A stretch of 64,000 nucleotides of DNA. Source: Prevotella sp. Lineage in GTDB: Bacteria > Bacteroidota > Bacteroidia > Bacteroidales > Bacteroidaceae. The stretch covers positions 35,851-99,850 of the forward strand of contig JAEEPZ010000002.1 of NCBI GenBank assembly GCA_016285055.1, written 5' to 3'. Under the pieces are notes generated by a model. It had not been told where the DNA came from. It saw only the letters and a list, made by a program, of their open reading frames with translations, and searched no databases. The position numbers and the translations under genes were made by a program. Positions 48,512 through 58,302 of this stretch are shown in pieces (position 1 is the stretch's first letter; the number at the start of each line of letters is the position of its first letter).

Positions 48512-51211
48512 TTAGTGTGCAAAGTATTTCTTTCCTTCCTTGATGTAGATGCCCTTTTGCGGCTTGCCTGCAATGCGTCGGCCCTGGAGGTCGTAAAGCA
48601 TTGCCTTGCGAGCTTGGGGCTGTGTGTTCTGCAGGGTCTCTATGCCGTCGCTGCTGCCAGGCGTCTTTACGAGCACTGTGAAGATGTTGACGTCCTTGGC
48701 GTTTTCGACAGAGGCAATCTTGACAAACACGGCATCGGTGCCGTTATAAACGGCGGCTCCACGTTTCCATACCCGGAACGACTTCTCGTTGCTGCCGTCA
48801 TAGAAAGGCTGTGAGAGGCTCTGCATCTCGCCTATCTTCGTCCAGCCGTCGGCATTGAGCGTGTCGGTGTTGACAAGGATGTCGAGCACATGCGCGCTGT
48901 TGTAGTCTTTGCCTGAATAGTAGATGCTCACCTCCAGCGGTGCGGTAAAGGCCCGTGTGCTCTGAAGGGCGAGCGATGGCGGGTCGAGGCGTCCGTCAAG
49001 ATCTTTCTTGCTCACCACTTGGAACTGCATGGCGTTGGACGTGATTTCTCCGATGGAGTGTTGGTCGTCGAAGATGGTGGCCGGGTTATAGCCGCTGGCG
49101 CTGCCGACGTTGTGCGTCGTGGTGGCCTTGGTGTAGTAGAGGCCCTGGCCCAGAGTGCTGACGCGCCAGTCGTCGGAAAGCTGGTAGACCACCATGGAGT
49201 CGCGTGGCTGATAGACGTTGACGATGGAGTCCTCGCCATTCACGTCCTTGAGGGTGAGCGACTGCAGCACAACATCGGTGTAGTAATTGTAGCCGCCGTT
49301 CAGCACATTTCCTATGGCATTGAACGCAGCACCCTCAAACTTGCTGACAACCTCGCTGAATACAGTCAGTCCGCTGAAGCTCACTTCCTTCGTGGCGACC
49401 TCCGACTGGAGGTATCCCTCGTATTCGCCTACGAATGCTGTCACTGTGGCATTGCTTGTCAGCTGCAGGGGCTCGGTGTAGCGCTGTGAGTTGGCCTTGG
49501 CGGCGCTGCCTGTCAGGTTGACCCATATTTCTGCCTCCTCGGGCTGGGCTGTGATGGTGACAGTGGCAGCGCCCTCGGCATAGCTGACATCAATGTGCGG
49601 ACTGTCGGCCACGTCCTTGATGACGACGGGAATCTCGGCCACTTCGCTCAACGGATAGCCGTCGCCAAGGGCCACAGCCTTGACGGTAAGGGACGAGGTG
49701 ACTTCGAAGGGCTCGGTGTAAAGCGTGCTCTCTGTCGTTGGCTCTGAGCCGTCGAGGGTATAGAAGATCTGTGCTCCGGGCACGCCGCTCTTCATCGTCA
49801 CTTCCGTGCGGAGCTTCTTGTATGCGAGGGTGTAAGACGGTTTGGGAGCTGCCGTGATGTCAGCCTTGGAGTTGGCCAGCAGTGACAGGGCGTTTTCCAG
49901 GATATTGGTGTTATAGCTATGGGCATCGGCCAATGTCTCCTGCGTGTATGGAATATAGATGTAGCCGTTGTGGCCCAGATTGTGCGTATGGATGGCTACC
50001 ACGTCTTCGTTCTCATAGGCGACAGCCAGGACGGGGTCGTTGGCAAAAGCCCCTGCCAGCTTGACGCCTTGGAAGGGTGTCTCGTTAGAGAAGAGCATCA
50101 GGTAGATGAAGCCGCCATCGGGGTTCTCTTCATCTTCAGCCTCTTCAATGTCGGTGTGGCTGAACAGACTGTGATTGGGGTTTCTGACCTTGGCAACCTC
50201 AATCTCTGCACTGATGGACTCACCACACTGCCAGATGCTGTAGACAGAAGGACACAGGGAGAGCATAGGCATGAAGGGACGTATGGCCTTCAGCGATGTG
50301 ATGGCGTCGGTATTGCTGACAGTAGAGCTGATGACAAGCACGTCGTAGCTGGAAAAGTCGTTGAGCGTAAATGTCTTGTTAGCTTCTATGGCCGTCACCT
50401 TATTACTATAGTTGCTCGTGAACTGGCTGTAGGCCAGGTCAGCGCTCAGGTCGCCATTGTAGAGGAATGCCACGTTGCGCTGTGTGCCGGTGTCCTCGCC
50501 AACCTCTAAATTGTAGATGTGGCAGCCGCTGGTGTTGTAGACGATGATGTCCACCGCGTCGGTAGGCTCCACGCCCTCGGGCAGGGCCCAGTTCTCCCAC
50601 GTGTACGTCTCTATCGTGGTGGGCTTGAACGACTCGCCAATCTTGTTCTCGGCCGTCACGCTGCCCACGTAGAGCTCTATGCCACGGGCGTCAGAGGGCT
50701 TGTGCGACTCGACGGTCATCTTGATCTTCTGGCCCACCAGCACATTGGGGATAGTGAAACAAGCCAGATTCTTGCTGCCGCCCCCCAGCCACAGGTATTG
50801 AGGACCGGCATAATCGCCCAAAGCCGTAGAAGGATAGTTCACGGCAATGGCCAGCGAGCGGTTCTTGGTGTAGCCTGGGTTGAAATTCAGGCCTTCGGTC
50901 TCGGCTATCACCACGCCGTTGGCCTTCAGAGAACCGCCTTCAGGGGCGGTGAGCCACTGGCCACCGTCATCGGCCAGCCAGAAGCAGTTGTCCTTCGTGG
51001 CGTCGGGAGCCACGGCGCCAGCCTTGTCATCGGCATTCTTCTCAATGTCGCTCCATCCCTTTGCGGGTCGAGGCTGTGCGGCGTCAGCCTTCAGATTCTC
51101 TACGGTCTGCGGGCTCCAGTTGGTGAAGTCCCAGCGGCGGTACCCCTGAGCATGGGCTGCCTCGGCCAGCGTCAGCAGTGACAGAAGTGTGAAAGTAAAG
51201 ATTGTTTTCAT
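48512..51211 (-). CDS. Secreted protein with PL11-shared module and chitobiase-C-like domain (pectin locus)
   Basis: The 899-residue protein begins with the signal peptide MKTIFTFTLLSLLTLAEAAHAQ. Residues about 24-240 match the C-terminal module of the PL11 lyase (RWDFTNWSPQTVENLKADAA, SLAIAVNYPST, YLWLGGGSKN, VYNTSGCHIYN). Residues about 245-440 have an alpha/beta look (NVAFLYNGDLSADLAYSQF, YDVLVISSTVSNTD) like a glutamine amidotransferase or ThuA-type fold. A chitobiase/hexosaminidase C-terminal-like domain (AQIFYTLDGSEPTTESTLYTEP) lies near 480-560. A C-terminal beta-sandwich and sorting-type tail (YDLQGRRIAGKPQKGIYIKEG) complete it. No catalytic motif was recognised; glycan binding is likely. 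First gene of the leftward operon. Confidence 0.7.
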   Translation of the reverse strand: MKTIFTFTLLSLLTLAEAAHAQGYRRWDFTNWSPQTVENLKADAAQPRPAKGWSDIEKNADDKAGAVAPDATKDNCFWLADDGGQWLTAPEGGSLKANGVVIAETEGLNFNPGYTKNRSLAIAVNYPSTALGDYAGPQYLWLGGGSKNLACFTIPNVLVGQKIKMTVESHKPSDARGIELYVGSVTAENKIGESFKPTTIETYTWENWALPEGVEPTDAVDIIVYNTSGCHIYNLEVGEDTGTQRNVAFLYNGDLSADLAYSQFTSNYSNKVTAIEANKTFTLNDFSSYDVLVISSTVSNTDAITSLKAIRPFMPMLSLCPSVYSIWQCGESISAEIEVAKVRNPNHSLFSHTDIEEAEDEENPDGGFIYLMLFSNETPFQGVKLAGAFANDPVLAVAYENEDVVAIHTHNLGHNGYIYIPYTQETLADAHSYNTNILENALSLLANSKADITAAPKPSYTLAYKKLRTEVTMKSGVPGAQIFYTLDGSEPTTESTLYTEPFEVTSSLTVKAVALGDGYPLSEVAEIPVVIKDVADSPHIDVSYAEGAATVTITAQPEEAEIWVNLTGSAAKANSQRYTEPLQLTSNATVTAFVGEYEGYLQSEVATKEVSFSGLTVFSEVVSKFEGAAFNAIGNVLNGGYNYYTDVVLQSLTLKDVNGEDSIVNVYQPRDSMVVYQLSDDWRVSTLGQGLYYTKATTTHNVGSASGYNPATIFDDQHSIGEITSNAMQFQVVSKKDLDGRLDPPSLALQSTRAFTAPLEVSIYYSGKDYNSAHVLDILVNTDTLNADGWTKIGEMQSLSQPFYDGSNEKSFRVWKRGAAVYNGTDAVFVKIASVENAKDVNIFTVLVKTPGSSDGIETLQNTQPQARKAMLYDLQGRRIAGKPQKGIYIKEGKKYFAH

Positions 51212-51251
51212 GGTGTTTTAGTTTTAAGAGTTCAACATGTGTATTGACACT

Positions 51252-51260
51252 GCAAAAGTA
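51252..51260 (-). promoter_or_regulatory. -7 promoter box of the leftward lyase operon
   Basis: GCAAAAGTA reads TACTTTTGC on the minus strand, 40 bp before the start at 51211. Same spacing to the operator block as at susC. Confidence 0.65.
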
Positions 51261-51285
51261 CTGACATCAGTTCAAACATCACGCT

Positions 51286-51331
51286 CAGAAAACCGTCAAT
51301 CAGCATACAGATTTCTGTCACGGCGAAAAAA
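51286..51331. promoter_or_regulatory. Candidate HTCS operator in the divergent promoter region
   Basis: Matches 45389-45434 (see there), 25 bp from the -7 box at 51252-51260. It lies between the leftward lyase operon and the rightward GH35-like/CBM9/HTCS operon, so one site could serve both. Confidence 0.7.
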
Positions 51332-51368
51332 AACAGCTCTCGGGCAACACTTTTCAATCAATTATGTG

Positions 51369-51377
51369 TACCTTTGT
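51369..51377 (+). promoter_or_regulatory. -7 promoter box of the rightward GH35-like/HTCS operon
   Basis: TACCTTTGT matches TAnnTTTG and lies 56 bp before the ATG at 51434. Confidence 0.6.
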
Positions 51378-51433
51378 CACGCTAAAACAAATGAGAAGAG
51401 TGTCATCAAAAGAAAAAAACCAATCTGTAAGAC

Positions 51434-53149
51434 ATGATGAATAAGGTAACAGCACTTTTGCTCACTGCGGCGCTCATGGCCGCCAGTTGCTCGCAGCCAC
51501 GCAAGGAAGCCTCCGCCGTGCAGCAGCCGCCACACTTGGAGGCGCGCGGCGGCGTGACGCAGCTCATCGTGCAGGGGCAGCCCTGGCTGGTGTTAGGCTG
51601 CGAGCTGGGCAACTCCACGTCGTCGAGCCGAGCCTATCTGGCTCCTTACTGGCAGAAGCTGAAGGAGGCAGGCGTGAACACCGTGCTGGCAGTGGTGTCG
51701 TGGGAACAGACGGAAAGAGTGGAAGGACAGTTCGACTTCACCACAGTCGACCATCTGTTAGCCGATGCACGCAGCCACGGCATGAAGCTCGCCCTGCTCT
51801 GGTTCGGCTCGTGGAAGAACGGCATCACCAGCTACACCCCGACATGGGTGAAGCGCGACACACAGCGCTTTCCCCTGGCTCAGACGCCCGGGGGGCAGCC
51901 GCTGCCCATACTGACCACCCTGGGCGACGAGGCCTGCAAGGCCGATGCAAAGGCCTTCGCGGCCATGATGCGGCACCTGAAGGAGGCCGATGCCCAGCAG
52001 CAGACCGTAGTGATGATACAAATGGAGAACGAGGTGGGGCTGCACGGCCATCCACGCGACTACTGTCCGCTGGCCGAGGCAGCCTACAGGGGCCAGGTGC
52101 CACAGGCGCTGACCGGCTGGCTCACGGCCCATCGTGACAGTCTGCTGCCTGAGACGCGCCAGGCCTGGGAGGCCGGGGGCTGCAAGACGGAGGGCACATG
52201 GGAAGAGGTGTTCAGCCCCGCCGACCGTGCTGCCGAGATATTCATGGCCTGGCACTATGCCGCCTATATGGACCGCATCGCCGAGGCCGGCAAGCAGGAG
52301 TATGCCCTGCCCACATTTGTCAACGCATGGATAGTGCAGCCCGAGGACACACGCCCCGGCAACTATCCCTCGGGAGGGCCACAGGCACAGAACCACGACA
52401 TCTGGCGCGCTGCTGCACCGCACATCGACATCCTCTCGCCCGACATCTACCTGAACGACTTCCCCCGTCAGCTGGCGCTTTACGCCCGCAACGGCAATGC
52501 GGTGTTCATACCCGAGTCGCGCTCCGGTCAGAACGGTGCCGCCAATGCCGCTTACGCCATCGGGGCCAAGGGGGCCATCGGCTATTCGCCGTTTGGATTT
52601 GAGCGCAACTGCGACGACGACGCCAATGCCACCTTCCGCAGCTTCTATCAGAAGATGGGCCGCATAGCGCCGATGGTGCTGCAGGCACAGGCCGAAGGCC
52701 GCATAGGCGCCGCCTGGCTGAAGGGGTCAGAGCCTATGCAGGTGAAGGACACCATCCTGTTGGCCGATGTGCGCATCGTCTGTGAACTGATGTCCAGCGG
52801 CATGCGCAACGGAGGAGCACCGCAGCTCACCGGCGGCACCTACGCCCCCGACGCCATAGGCTATGCCATAGCCATACGCCAGGACGACGAGAGCTACCTC
52901 TTCCTGGGCTCCAACGTGCGCATCACCTTCCTGCCGGCCGACGGCAACGGCATCGTCGGGCTGGCGAAGGTCACCGAGGGCGACTACGACGAGCAGGGAC
53001 AGTGGGTGGAGGGACGCTGGCTGAACGGCGACGAGATACAGCTGCGCTACGACCTGCTCTACGCCGTAGAAGAGGGGTTCTCAGGACAAGGGCTGAACTT
53101 CGGCCGGCCAGAACCATCGTTCCAAAGAGTTGAACTGTTTAGATATTGA
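51434..53149 (+). CDS. GH35-like beta-galactosidase lipoprotein with DUF5597
   Basis: The 571-residue protein starts MMNKVTALLLTAALMAASCSQ, a lipoprotein signal with Cys after AAS, so it is membrane-anchored. A TIM-barrel with GH35/GH42 features follows: LGCELGNS, AGVNTVLAVVSWEQTE, LALLWFGSWKNG, acid/base Glu200 in QMENEVGLHG and nucleophile Glu361 in FIPESRSG. The C-terminal 130 residues match DUF5597 (ESYLFLGSNVRITFLPADGNG). Related enzymes remove galactose from pectin side chains. It starts the rightward operon with its own -7 box and an 8-bp-scale spacing to the next gene. The substrate inference rests on the locus. Confidence 0.88.
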   Translation: MMNKVTALLLTAALMAASCSQPRKEASAVQQPPHLEARGGVTQLIVQGQPWLVLGCELGNSTSSSRAYLAPYWQKLKEAGVNTVLAVVSWEQTERVEGQFDFTTVDHLLADARSHGMKLALLWFGSWKNGITSYTPTWVKRDTQRFPLAQTPGGQPLPILTTLGDEACKADAKAFAAMMRHLKEADAQQQTVVMIQMENEVGLHGHPRDYCPLAEAAYRGQVPQALTGWLTAHRDSLLPETRQAWEAGGCKTEGTWEEVFSPADRAAEIFMAWHYAAYMDRIAEAGKQEYALPTFVNAWIVQPEDTRPGNYPSGGPQAQNHDIWRAAAPHIDILSPDIYLNDFPRQLALYARNGNAVFIPESRSGQNGAANAAYAIGAKGAIGYSPFGFERNCDDDANATFRSFYQKMGRIAPMVLQAQAEGRIGAAWLKGSEPMQVKDTILLADVRIVCELMSSGMRNGGAPQLTGGTYAPDAIGYAIAIRQDDESYLFLGSNVRITFLPADGNGIVGLAKVTEGDYDEQGQWVEGRWLNGDEIQLRYDLLYAVEEGFSGQGLNFGRPEPSFQRVELFRY

Positions 53150-53154
53150 CATCC

Positions 53155-54273
53155 ATGCGAAAGACGGTTGCTCTGCTTGGCTTGATGCTGATGGCTGCGC
53201 ATGTTGCGGCCCAGCCCGAGATACAGGTGACGGAACCCGGATTCAAGGTGTTCCAGTTTCCACGTACACAAATTCCACGTATCGACGGCGACTTCAGCGA
53301 CTGGGACATCGTGCCCGGCGCATACAGCGTGACCATCGACGACATGTGGGACGACACCGGCAAGCACCAAGACGCCGACCGCGCGACGCTCGACGTCAAG
53401 GTGAAGGTGGGCTGGGTGAATGGACTCAACAGACTGTACTTCCTCTACGAGGCTTACGACGATTTCTGGGATTTCAACCAGCTGACACTGCATAACGACA
53501 CTTACGAGATAGTGGTCGATGGTGACCTGTCGGGAGGACCGCATACCGACGAGTTCCGACTGAACCCAAAAGAGAAAAGCAGAATAGACGCCTTCTTCGA
53601 GTTTCAGAACCAGCACGCACAGAACTATCACATCATGACACCACCCACCGAGGGCAAGTCGTGGACCATGGTGTGGGGGCCGCAGCAGTGGCTGAAATAC
53701 CTGCCATACGCCAACTATGCCTACGACTACAGCTTCAGTCACGGAGAGAAGGGGCTGCTGCGCATGGAGTTCTACATCACGCCTTTCGACTATGCCAGCC
53801 CGGAAGGACCGGAGAAGTCGGTAGAGAGCAAGCTCTATGAGAACAAGAAGATAGGGCTGTGCTGGGCGGTCATCGACTACGACGGACAGGAGCAGAACAA
53901 CGGATTCTGGAATCTCTCAAAGCATCACACGATGTATGGCAACGCTTCCATGCAGCGGCTCTTCACCCTCATGCCATTGGAACCACAGTTCAGAAAGGAC
54001 GTGGAGTGCGACTGGACATTCACCGTCGTGCCCGACACACGGACAGTATGCTTCCGCGACCAGAGCTACGGACAGGTGACAGCATGGCACTGGGACTTCG
54101 GCGACGGCACCACATCGACACAGCAAAACCCGGTACACACCTACCAAAGAGACTTCGCACACTATGTGGTGACGCTCACGGTAGAGGGGCCAAAGGGCAC
54201 GGCACGGTGCTGCAAGGTTTGGGAGGTCAGCGTAAGAGACAGGCTAAAACCATCAAACACACCCTATGATTAA
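53155..54273 (+). CDS. Secreted CBM9-like and PKD domain protein
   Basis: The ATG at 53155 gives MRKTVALLGLMLMAAHVAAQ, a signal peptide; a TTG three codons upstream overlaps the previous stop and is not preferred. The protein has about 372 residues. Residues about 25-270 are beta-rich and CBM9-like (PRIDGDFSDWDIVPGAY, LDVKVKVGWVNGLNRLYFLYEAYDDFW, YEIVVDGDLSGG). The C-terminal 80 residues form a PKD domain (WHWDFGDGTTSTQQNPVHTY). No catalytic residues are apparent, so surface glycan binding is the best guess. Five bases separate it from the GH35-like gene, and it overlaps the HTCS by 8 bp, so the three are one operon. Confidence 0.8.
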   Translation: MRKTVALLGLMLMAAHVAAQPEIQVTEPGFKVFQFPRTQIPRIDGDFSDWDIVPGAYSVTIDDMWDDTGKHQDADRATLDVKVKVGWVNGLNRLYFLYEAYDDFWDFNQLTLHNDTYEIVVDGDLSGGPHTDEFRLNPKEKSRIDAFFEFQNQHAQNYHIMTPPTEGKSWTMVWGPQQWLKYLPYANYAYDYSFSHGEKGLLRMEFYITPFDYASPEGPEKSVESKLYENKKIGLCWAVIDYDGQEQNNGFWNLSKHHTMYGNASMQRLFTLMPLEPQFRKDVECDWTFTVVPDTRTVCFRDQSYGQVTAWHWDFGDGTTSTQQNPVHTYQRDFAHYVVTLTVEGPKGTARCCKVWEVSVRDRLKPSNTPYD

Positions 54274-57200
54274 AAGAATAATGGTCACGGCCTGCTGCAT
54301 GATCGCCACCGCCATCGCAACGGCACAGACCATCGCATACACCGAACATGTATCGTCGGCCAACGGACTGTCGAATGACTTCGTCGTAGAGCTGGCCATC
54401 GACGACAAAGGACAGGTGTGGGTGGCTACAGAGGCGGGGCTGAACAGGATAGCAGGAAAATCGTGCATAGCCATGGACGAGCCGCCATTGGACGGACTCA
54501 TCACCTCACTCTACTGGTACGAGAACACTGGCAACATGTTCATCGGAACGGAACGGGGACTGACGCTGTATCACACCGCCAGCGGCAACATGCAGCACCT
54601 GAACAGCAAAGACGGGCTGATGCCCTCGAGCATCAACGACATAGCAAGAAGCGCCGACGGAGGGCTGTGGCTCGTCTATGGCGACGGACAGATACAGCAT
54701 CTGGACTGCACAACGATGGCGACAAGCGAACTGAAGCTGCCACAACAGTACGGCAACCGCTGCGCCATGGACGACGGACAGGGGCACCTCTACATAGGGC
54801 ATAGCCAGCACGGCATGACGGTGGTGAACATCAGCGACGGCTCGTCGCGCAACTATCAGCAGCTGGCAGGCGACAGCCAGAGTCTGCCGGGAAACAACGT
54901 GCGCTGCATCTATCAGGACGGCAACGGAAGGATATGGGTGGGGACAGACACCGGGCTGGCACTGTTCCACCCCGAAAAAGGCACATTCACAAAGGTGACC
55001 GACGGGGAAGACCGCTTCGACGACAATGTCTATGACATCCTGCAGACGAAGGACGGCAAACTGTGGATTGCCACCGACATAGGGGGCGTGAAGAGGGTGG
55101 AACAGGGACATTACACCGACACGCAGGTCAGGCTGTCGTCGCTCAACACACGAAGCCTCGCCGAAGATGAATACGGCAACATCTGGGTGGGAAACCACAG
55201 CGCTGGCGTCGACTTCATCAGCTATGCACGGCAGGACTTCAGCATCCTCGACTATAAAAACGCAGAAGGCCGACGACCGGCGGTGAGCGCCATGGCTGCT
55301 GACCCGCAGCAGGGATTCTGGATGGCCAGCGAGAACGAGCTGGTGTGGTGCAGCAACGATACCATCAAGGGGCGGTGGAGCAGCCTCAAGGTGATACGCA
55401 GGAAATATGTCTACCCACGCTGCATGATGGCCGACACACAGGGCGGGGTGTGGATAGGAGTCGACGACCAAGGCGTGTATCGATTCGACAAACAGCAGAA
55501 AAGCTATTCCTACATTCCCCTCAGCCCCGAAGGCAGCGACATACACTGTTTTGCACAGGACGCCGAGGGGTGCATCTGGATAGGCGGCGAGTTTGGGGTG
55601 TATGTCTGTCAGAACGGAAAAGCGGAACAGCAGCTGTATGTGAGCCAGACCATCCATGCACCGGCCACCACCATCATCGAGCGGGCACCGCAGCAGCTGT
55701 TCATCGCCACACTGGGCGACGGCATCTACGCGATAGACCTGCAGCGACAACAATACCGCCATCTGAGCATAGGCGAAGGACTGCCCTCCAGCAAAATCAA
55801 CCATACCATCAGCGACGGCAGCGGCGGCGTGTGGCTGGCCACCGACAACGGATTGGTGCATGTGGAAGACACCGGCCGGCTGACAGGCATCACCGTGTAT
55901 GGCAAGGAGCAGGGACTGGCCGACTGCCACATCAGGGCGCTGCAGCAGGATGCCAACGGACGCATATGGATGAGCACCTATTCGGGCATATCCTATCTCG
56001 TGAAGAACACCGGACGGTGCTATAACTACAACCATGACGACATACGCATGGCGGGAGGATTTGCCAATGGAGCCGTGACGAAAGACAACAATGGCAACAT
56101 CTATTTCGGAGCGGCAGGGGGAGTGTGCTGCTTCAACCCGCAAAACATGGGAAACGGAAACCGGCTGTCGCAGATACAGATAACGGCATGCGAGGCATAC
56201 AACCCCGTGGGAAGCAACACCGAGATACAGCTGCTCACGCCCGACGAGAAAGGAAGGGTGACAACCACCTACAGGCAGAACACCATCAGGCTGACATTCG
56301 CCATGCGCAACTTCGCACAGAATGCGGCGGTGGACTACTCGTACATGATGAAGGGCATGGACGGCAAATGGTATGACATAGGCAACGACCATGACGTGGT
56401 GTTCCGAGGGCTCAGGCCCGGAGAATACACATTCATACTGAGAGCAAAGCTGAGAAACCAGGACTGGGAAAAGGCCAACGAAACAAGGCTCACCATCGTC
56501 ATCACACCGCCATTCTGGAGCACATGGTGGGCGTACATCCTCTACGCAATGGCAGCAGTGGCACTGGCGGCATACCTGCTGCGCTCGTACAAACGGAAGC
56601 TGACACTGCGCAATGCACTGGAGCTGGAACGCAGGGAGAGTCAGCAGAAACAGGAGATGAACGAAGAGCGACTGCGATTCTTCACCAACATCACCCACGA
56701 GCTGCGGACACCGCTGACGCTCATCCTCGGGCCGCTCGACGACATGATGGCCGACCGAAGCCTCTCACAGCAGAGCCGACAGCGCGTAACCATGATACAT
56801 AAGAATGCGGAAAGGCTCAGAGGCCTCATCAACGAAATATTGGAGTTCCGAAAGACAGAGACGCAGAACCGAAGGCTCACAGTGGCAAAAGGCGACATAG
56901 GCCAGTTCGTGCGGGAGATATGCCTCAACTACAAGGAGCTGAACCGCAACCCCAAGGTGCAGTTCGGCTGCAACATCGCCGACAACCTCCCGCCGGTGTG
57001 GTTCGATTCAGAGATCATCACCACCGTCATGAACAATCTGCTGTCAAACGCCATCAAATATACCGACGAGGGACGCATCACCACCACCGTCGATGCTGCC
57101 GACGGCACACTGCGCATCGCCGTAGCCGACACGGGCCACGGCATCGCACCAGAGGCGCTGCCGCACATCTTCGAGCGCTACTATCAGGCCAAGGGCAGTC

Positions 57201-58231
57201 ATCAGGCGTCAGGAACAGGCATCGGGCTGGCACTGGTCAAGGCGCTCGCCACGCTGCACGAAGGCACCGTCAGCGTTGAGAGCCATGAGCGCCAGGGCAG
57301 CTGCTTCACCTTCACGATAGACATCAGCAACACCTATCCCAACGCCTTGCATAAAGAGGACGTGGAAAGCGAAGCCGACAGCGTGAAAAGGGAAGGGACG
57401 CTGGCAGGCGAGCATGGCTCGGATGAGAAAAGCGCAGCACCAGCCGATGCGCTGCCGATGCTCCTGATCGTAGAGGACAACGACGACATCCGGCAATACA
57501 TCGCCGACACGTTCTGCGAAGACTTCAGAATACTGCAGGCAGAGAACGGACAGAGCGGACTGCAGATGGCAGAGGAGCACATACCCGACATCATTGTCAG
57601 CGACATCATGATGCCCAAGATGAACGGCATAGAGCTGACACGACAGCTGAAAGACGACATACGCACCAGCCACATTCCCATCATCCTACTGACGGCCAAG
57701 GACTCGGATGAAGACAAGGAGGAAGGCTACGACAGCGGGGCTGACTCATACCTGACCAAGCCTTTCACGGTCAAACTGCTGGCCAGCCGCATCAGGAACC
57801 TGATGAACACACGCCGCAGGCTTGCAGAGCTCATCATCAACAATGAGAAAGCCGGCAGCCTGCCTGACGCACTTGCTGACGAGACGGCCATGCAGCCGCA
57901 GCTGAGCCGGCTGGACCAAGAGTTCATCGAACGCCTCAACCGCCTGATAGAAGAGCATATCATGCAGGCAACAATCGACATGGCTTTCATCACCGACAAG
58001 ATGGCCATGAGCCACAGCACCTTCTACCGCAAGGTGAAGGCCCTCACAGGCATGACCGCCACCGAATATGTCCGCAAGCGCCGACTCCGCCACTGTTACC
58101 AGCTGTTGGAGAGTGGCGACTATAACGTGAACCAGGCCGCCATGATGACGGGCTTCAATCAGATGGCCCATTTCCGCGAGACATTCAAGAAGGAGTTCGG
58201 CATCCTCCCGTCGGAGGTAAAGAAGAAATAA
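54266..58231 (+). CDS. Hybrid two-component system regulator (HTCS), candidate pectin-locus activator
   Basis: The 1,321-residue protein has a signal peptide (MIKRIMVTACCMIATAIATAQ) and a periplasmic two-propeller sensor of Reg_prop repeats at about 25-640 (IYQDGNGRIWVGTDTGLALF type). A Y_Y_Y domain lies near 680-745 and a membrane helix near 750-775 (WAYILYAMAAVALAAYLL). The kinase shows His near 811 (ITHELRTP), the N box NNLLSNAIKY and GTGIGLALV. The receiver domain begins LLIVEDNDDIRQ, with its phospho-Asp near 1113 (VSDIMMP). An AraC-type HTH forms the C-terminus (AAMMTGFNQMAHFRETFKKEFG). It should sense pectic oligosaccharides and activate this locus, probably via the 45389 and 51286 sites. 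Confidence 0.95.
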   Translation: MIKRIMVTACCMIATAIATAQTIAYTEHVSSANGLSNDFVVELAIDDKGQVWVATEAGLNRIAGKSCIAMDEPPLDGLITSLYWYENTGNMFIGTERGLTLYHTASGNMQHLNSKDGLMPSSINDIARSADGGLWLVYGDGQIQHLDCTTMATSELKLPQQYGNRCAMDDGQGHLYIGHSQHGMTVVNISDGSSRNYQQLAGDSQSLPGNNVRCIYQDGNGRIWVGTDTGLALFHPEKGTFTKVTDGEDRFDDNVYDILQTKDGKLWIATDIGGVKRVEQGHYTDTQVRLSSLNTRSLAEDEYGNIWVGNHSAGVDFISYARQDFSILDYKNAEGRRPAVSAMAADPQQGFWMASENELVWCSNDTIKGRWSSLKVIRRKYVYPRCMMADTQGGVWIGVDDQGVYRFDKQQKSYSYIPLSPEGSDIHCFAQDAEGCIWIGGEFGVYVCQNGKAEQQLYVSQTIHAPATTIIERAPQQLFIATLGDGIYAIDLQRQQYRHLSIGEGLPSSKINHTISDGSGGVWLATDNGLVHVEDTGRLTGITVYGKEQGLADCHIRALQQDANGRIWMSTYSGISYLVKNTGRCYNYNHDDIRMAGGFANGAVTKDNNGNIYFGAAGGVCCFNPQNMGNGNRLSQIQITACEAYNPVGSNTEIQLLTPDEKGRVTTTYRQNTIRLTFAMRNFAQNAAVDYSYMMKGMDGKWYDIGNDHDVVFRGLRPGEYTFILRAKLRNQDWEKANETRLTIVITPPFWSTWWAYILYAMAAVALAAYLLRSYKRKLTLRNALELERRESQQKQEMNEERLRFFTNITHELRTPLTLILGPLDDMMADRSLSQQSRQRVTMIHKNAERLRGLINEILEFRKTETQNRRLTVAKGDIGQFVREICLNYKELNRNPKVQFGCNIADNLPPVWFDSEIITTVMNNLLSNAIKYTDEGRITTTVDAADGTLRIAVADTGHGIAPEALPHIFERYYQAKGSHQASGTGIGLALVKALATLHEGTVSVESHERQGSCFTFTIDISNTYPNALHKEDVESEADSVKREGTLAGEHGSDEKSAAPADALPMLLIVEDNDDIRQYIADTFCEDFRILQAENGQSGLQMAEEHIPDIIVSDIMMPKMNGIELTRQLKDDIRTSHIPIILLTAKDSDEDKEEGYDSGADSYLTKPFTVKLLASRIRNLMNTRRRLAELIINNEKAGSLPDALADETAMQPQLSRLDQEFIERLNRLIEEHIMQATIDMAFITDKMAMSHSTFYRKVKALTGMTATEYVRKRRLRHCYQLLESGDYNVNQAAMMTGFNQMAHFRETFKKEFGILPSEVKKK

Positions 58232-58302
58232 TCGGCTGAGAATGAAAGGCATACCAGCGGCAGCGGTGGACGTTCTCTGCAAAGCCCTTGGACTATAAAA
58301 AA

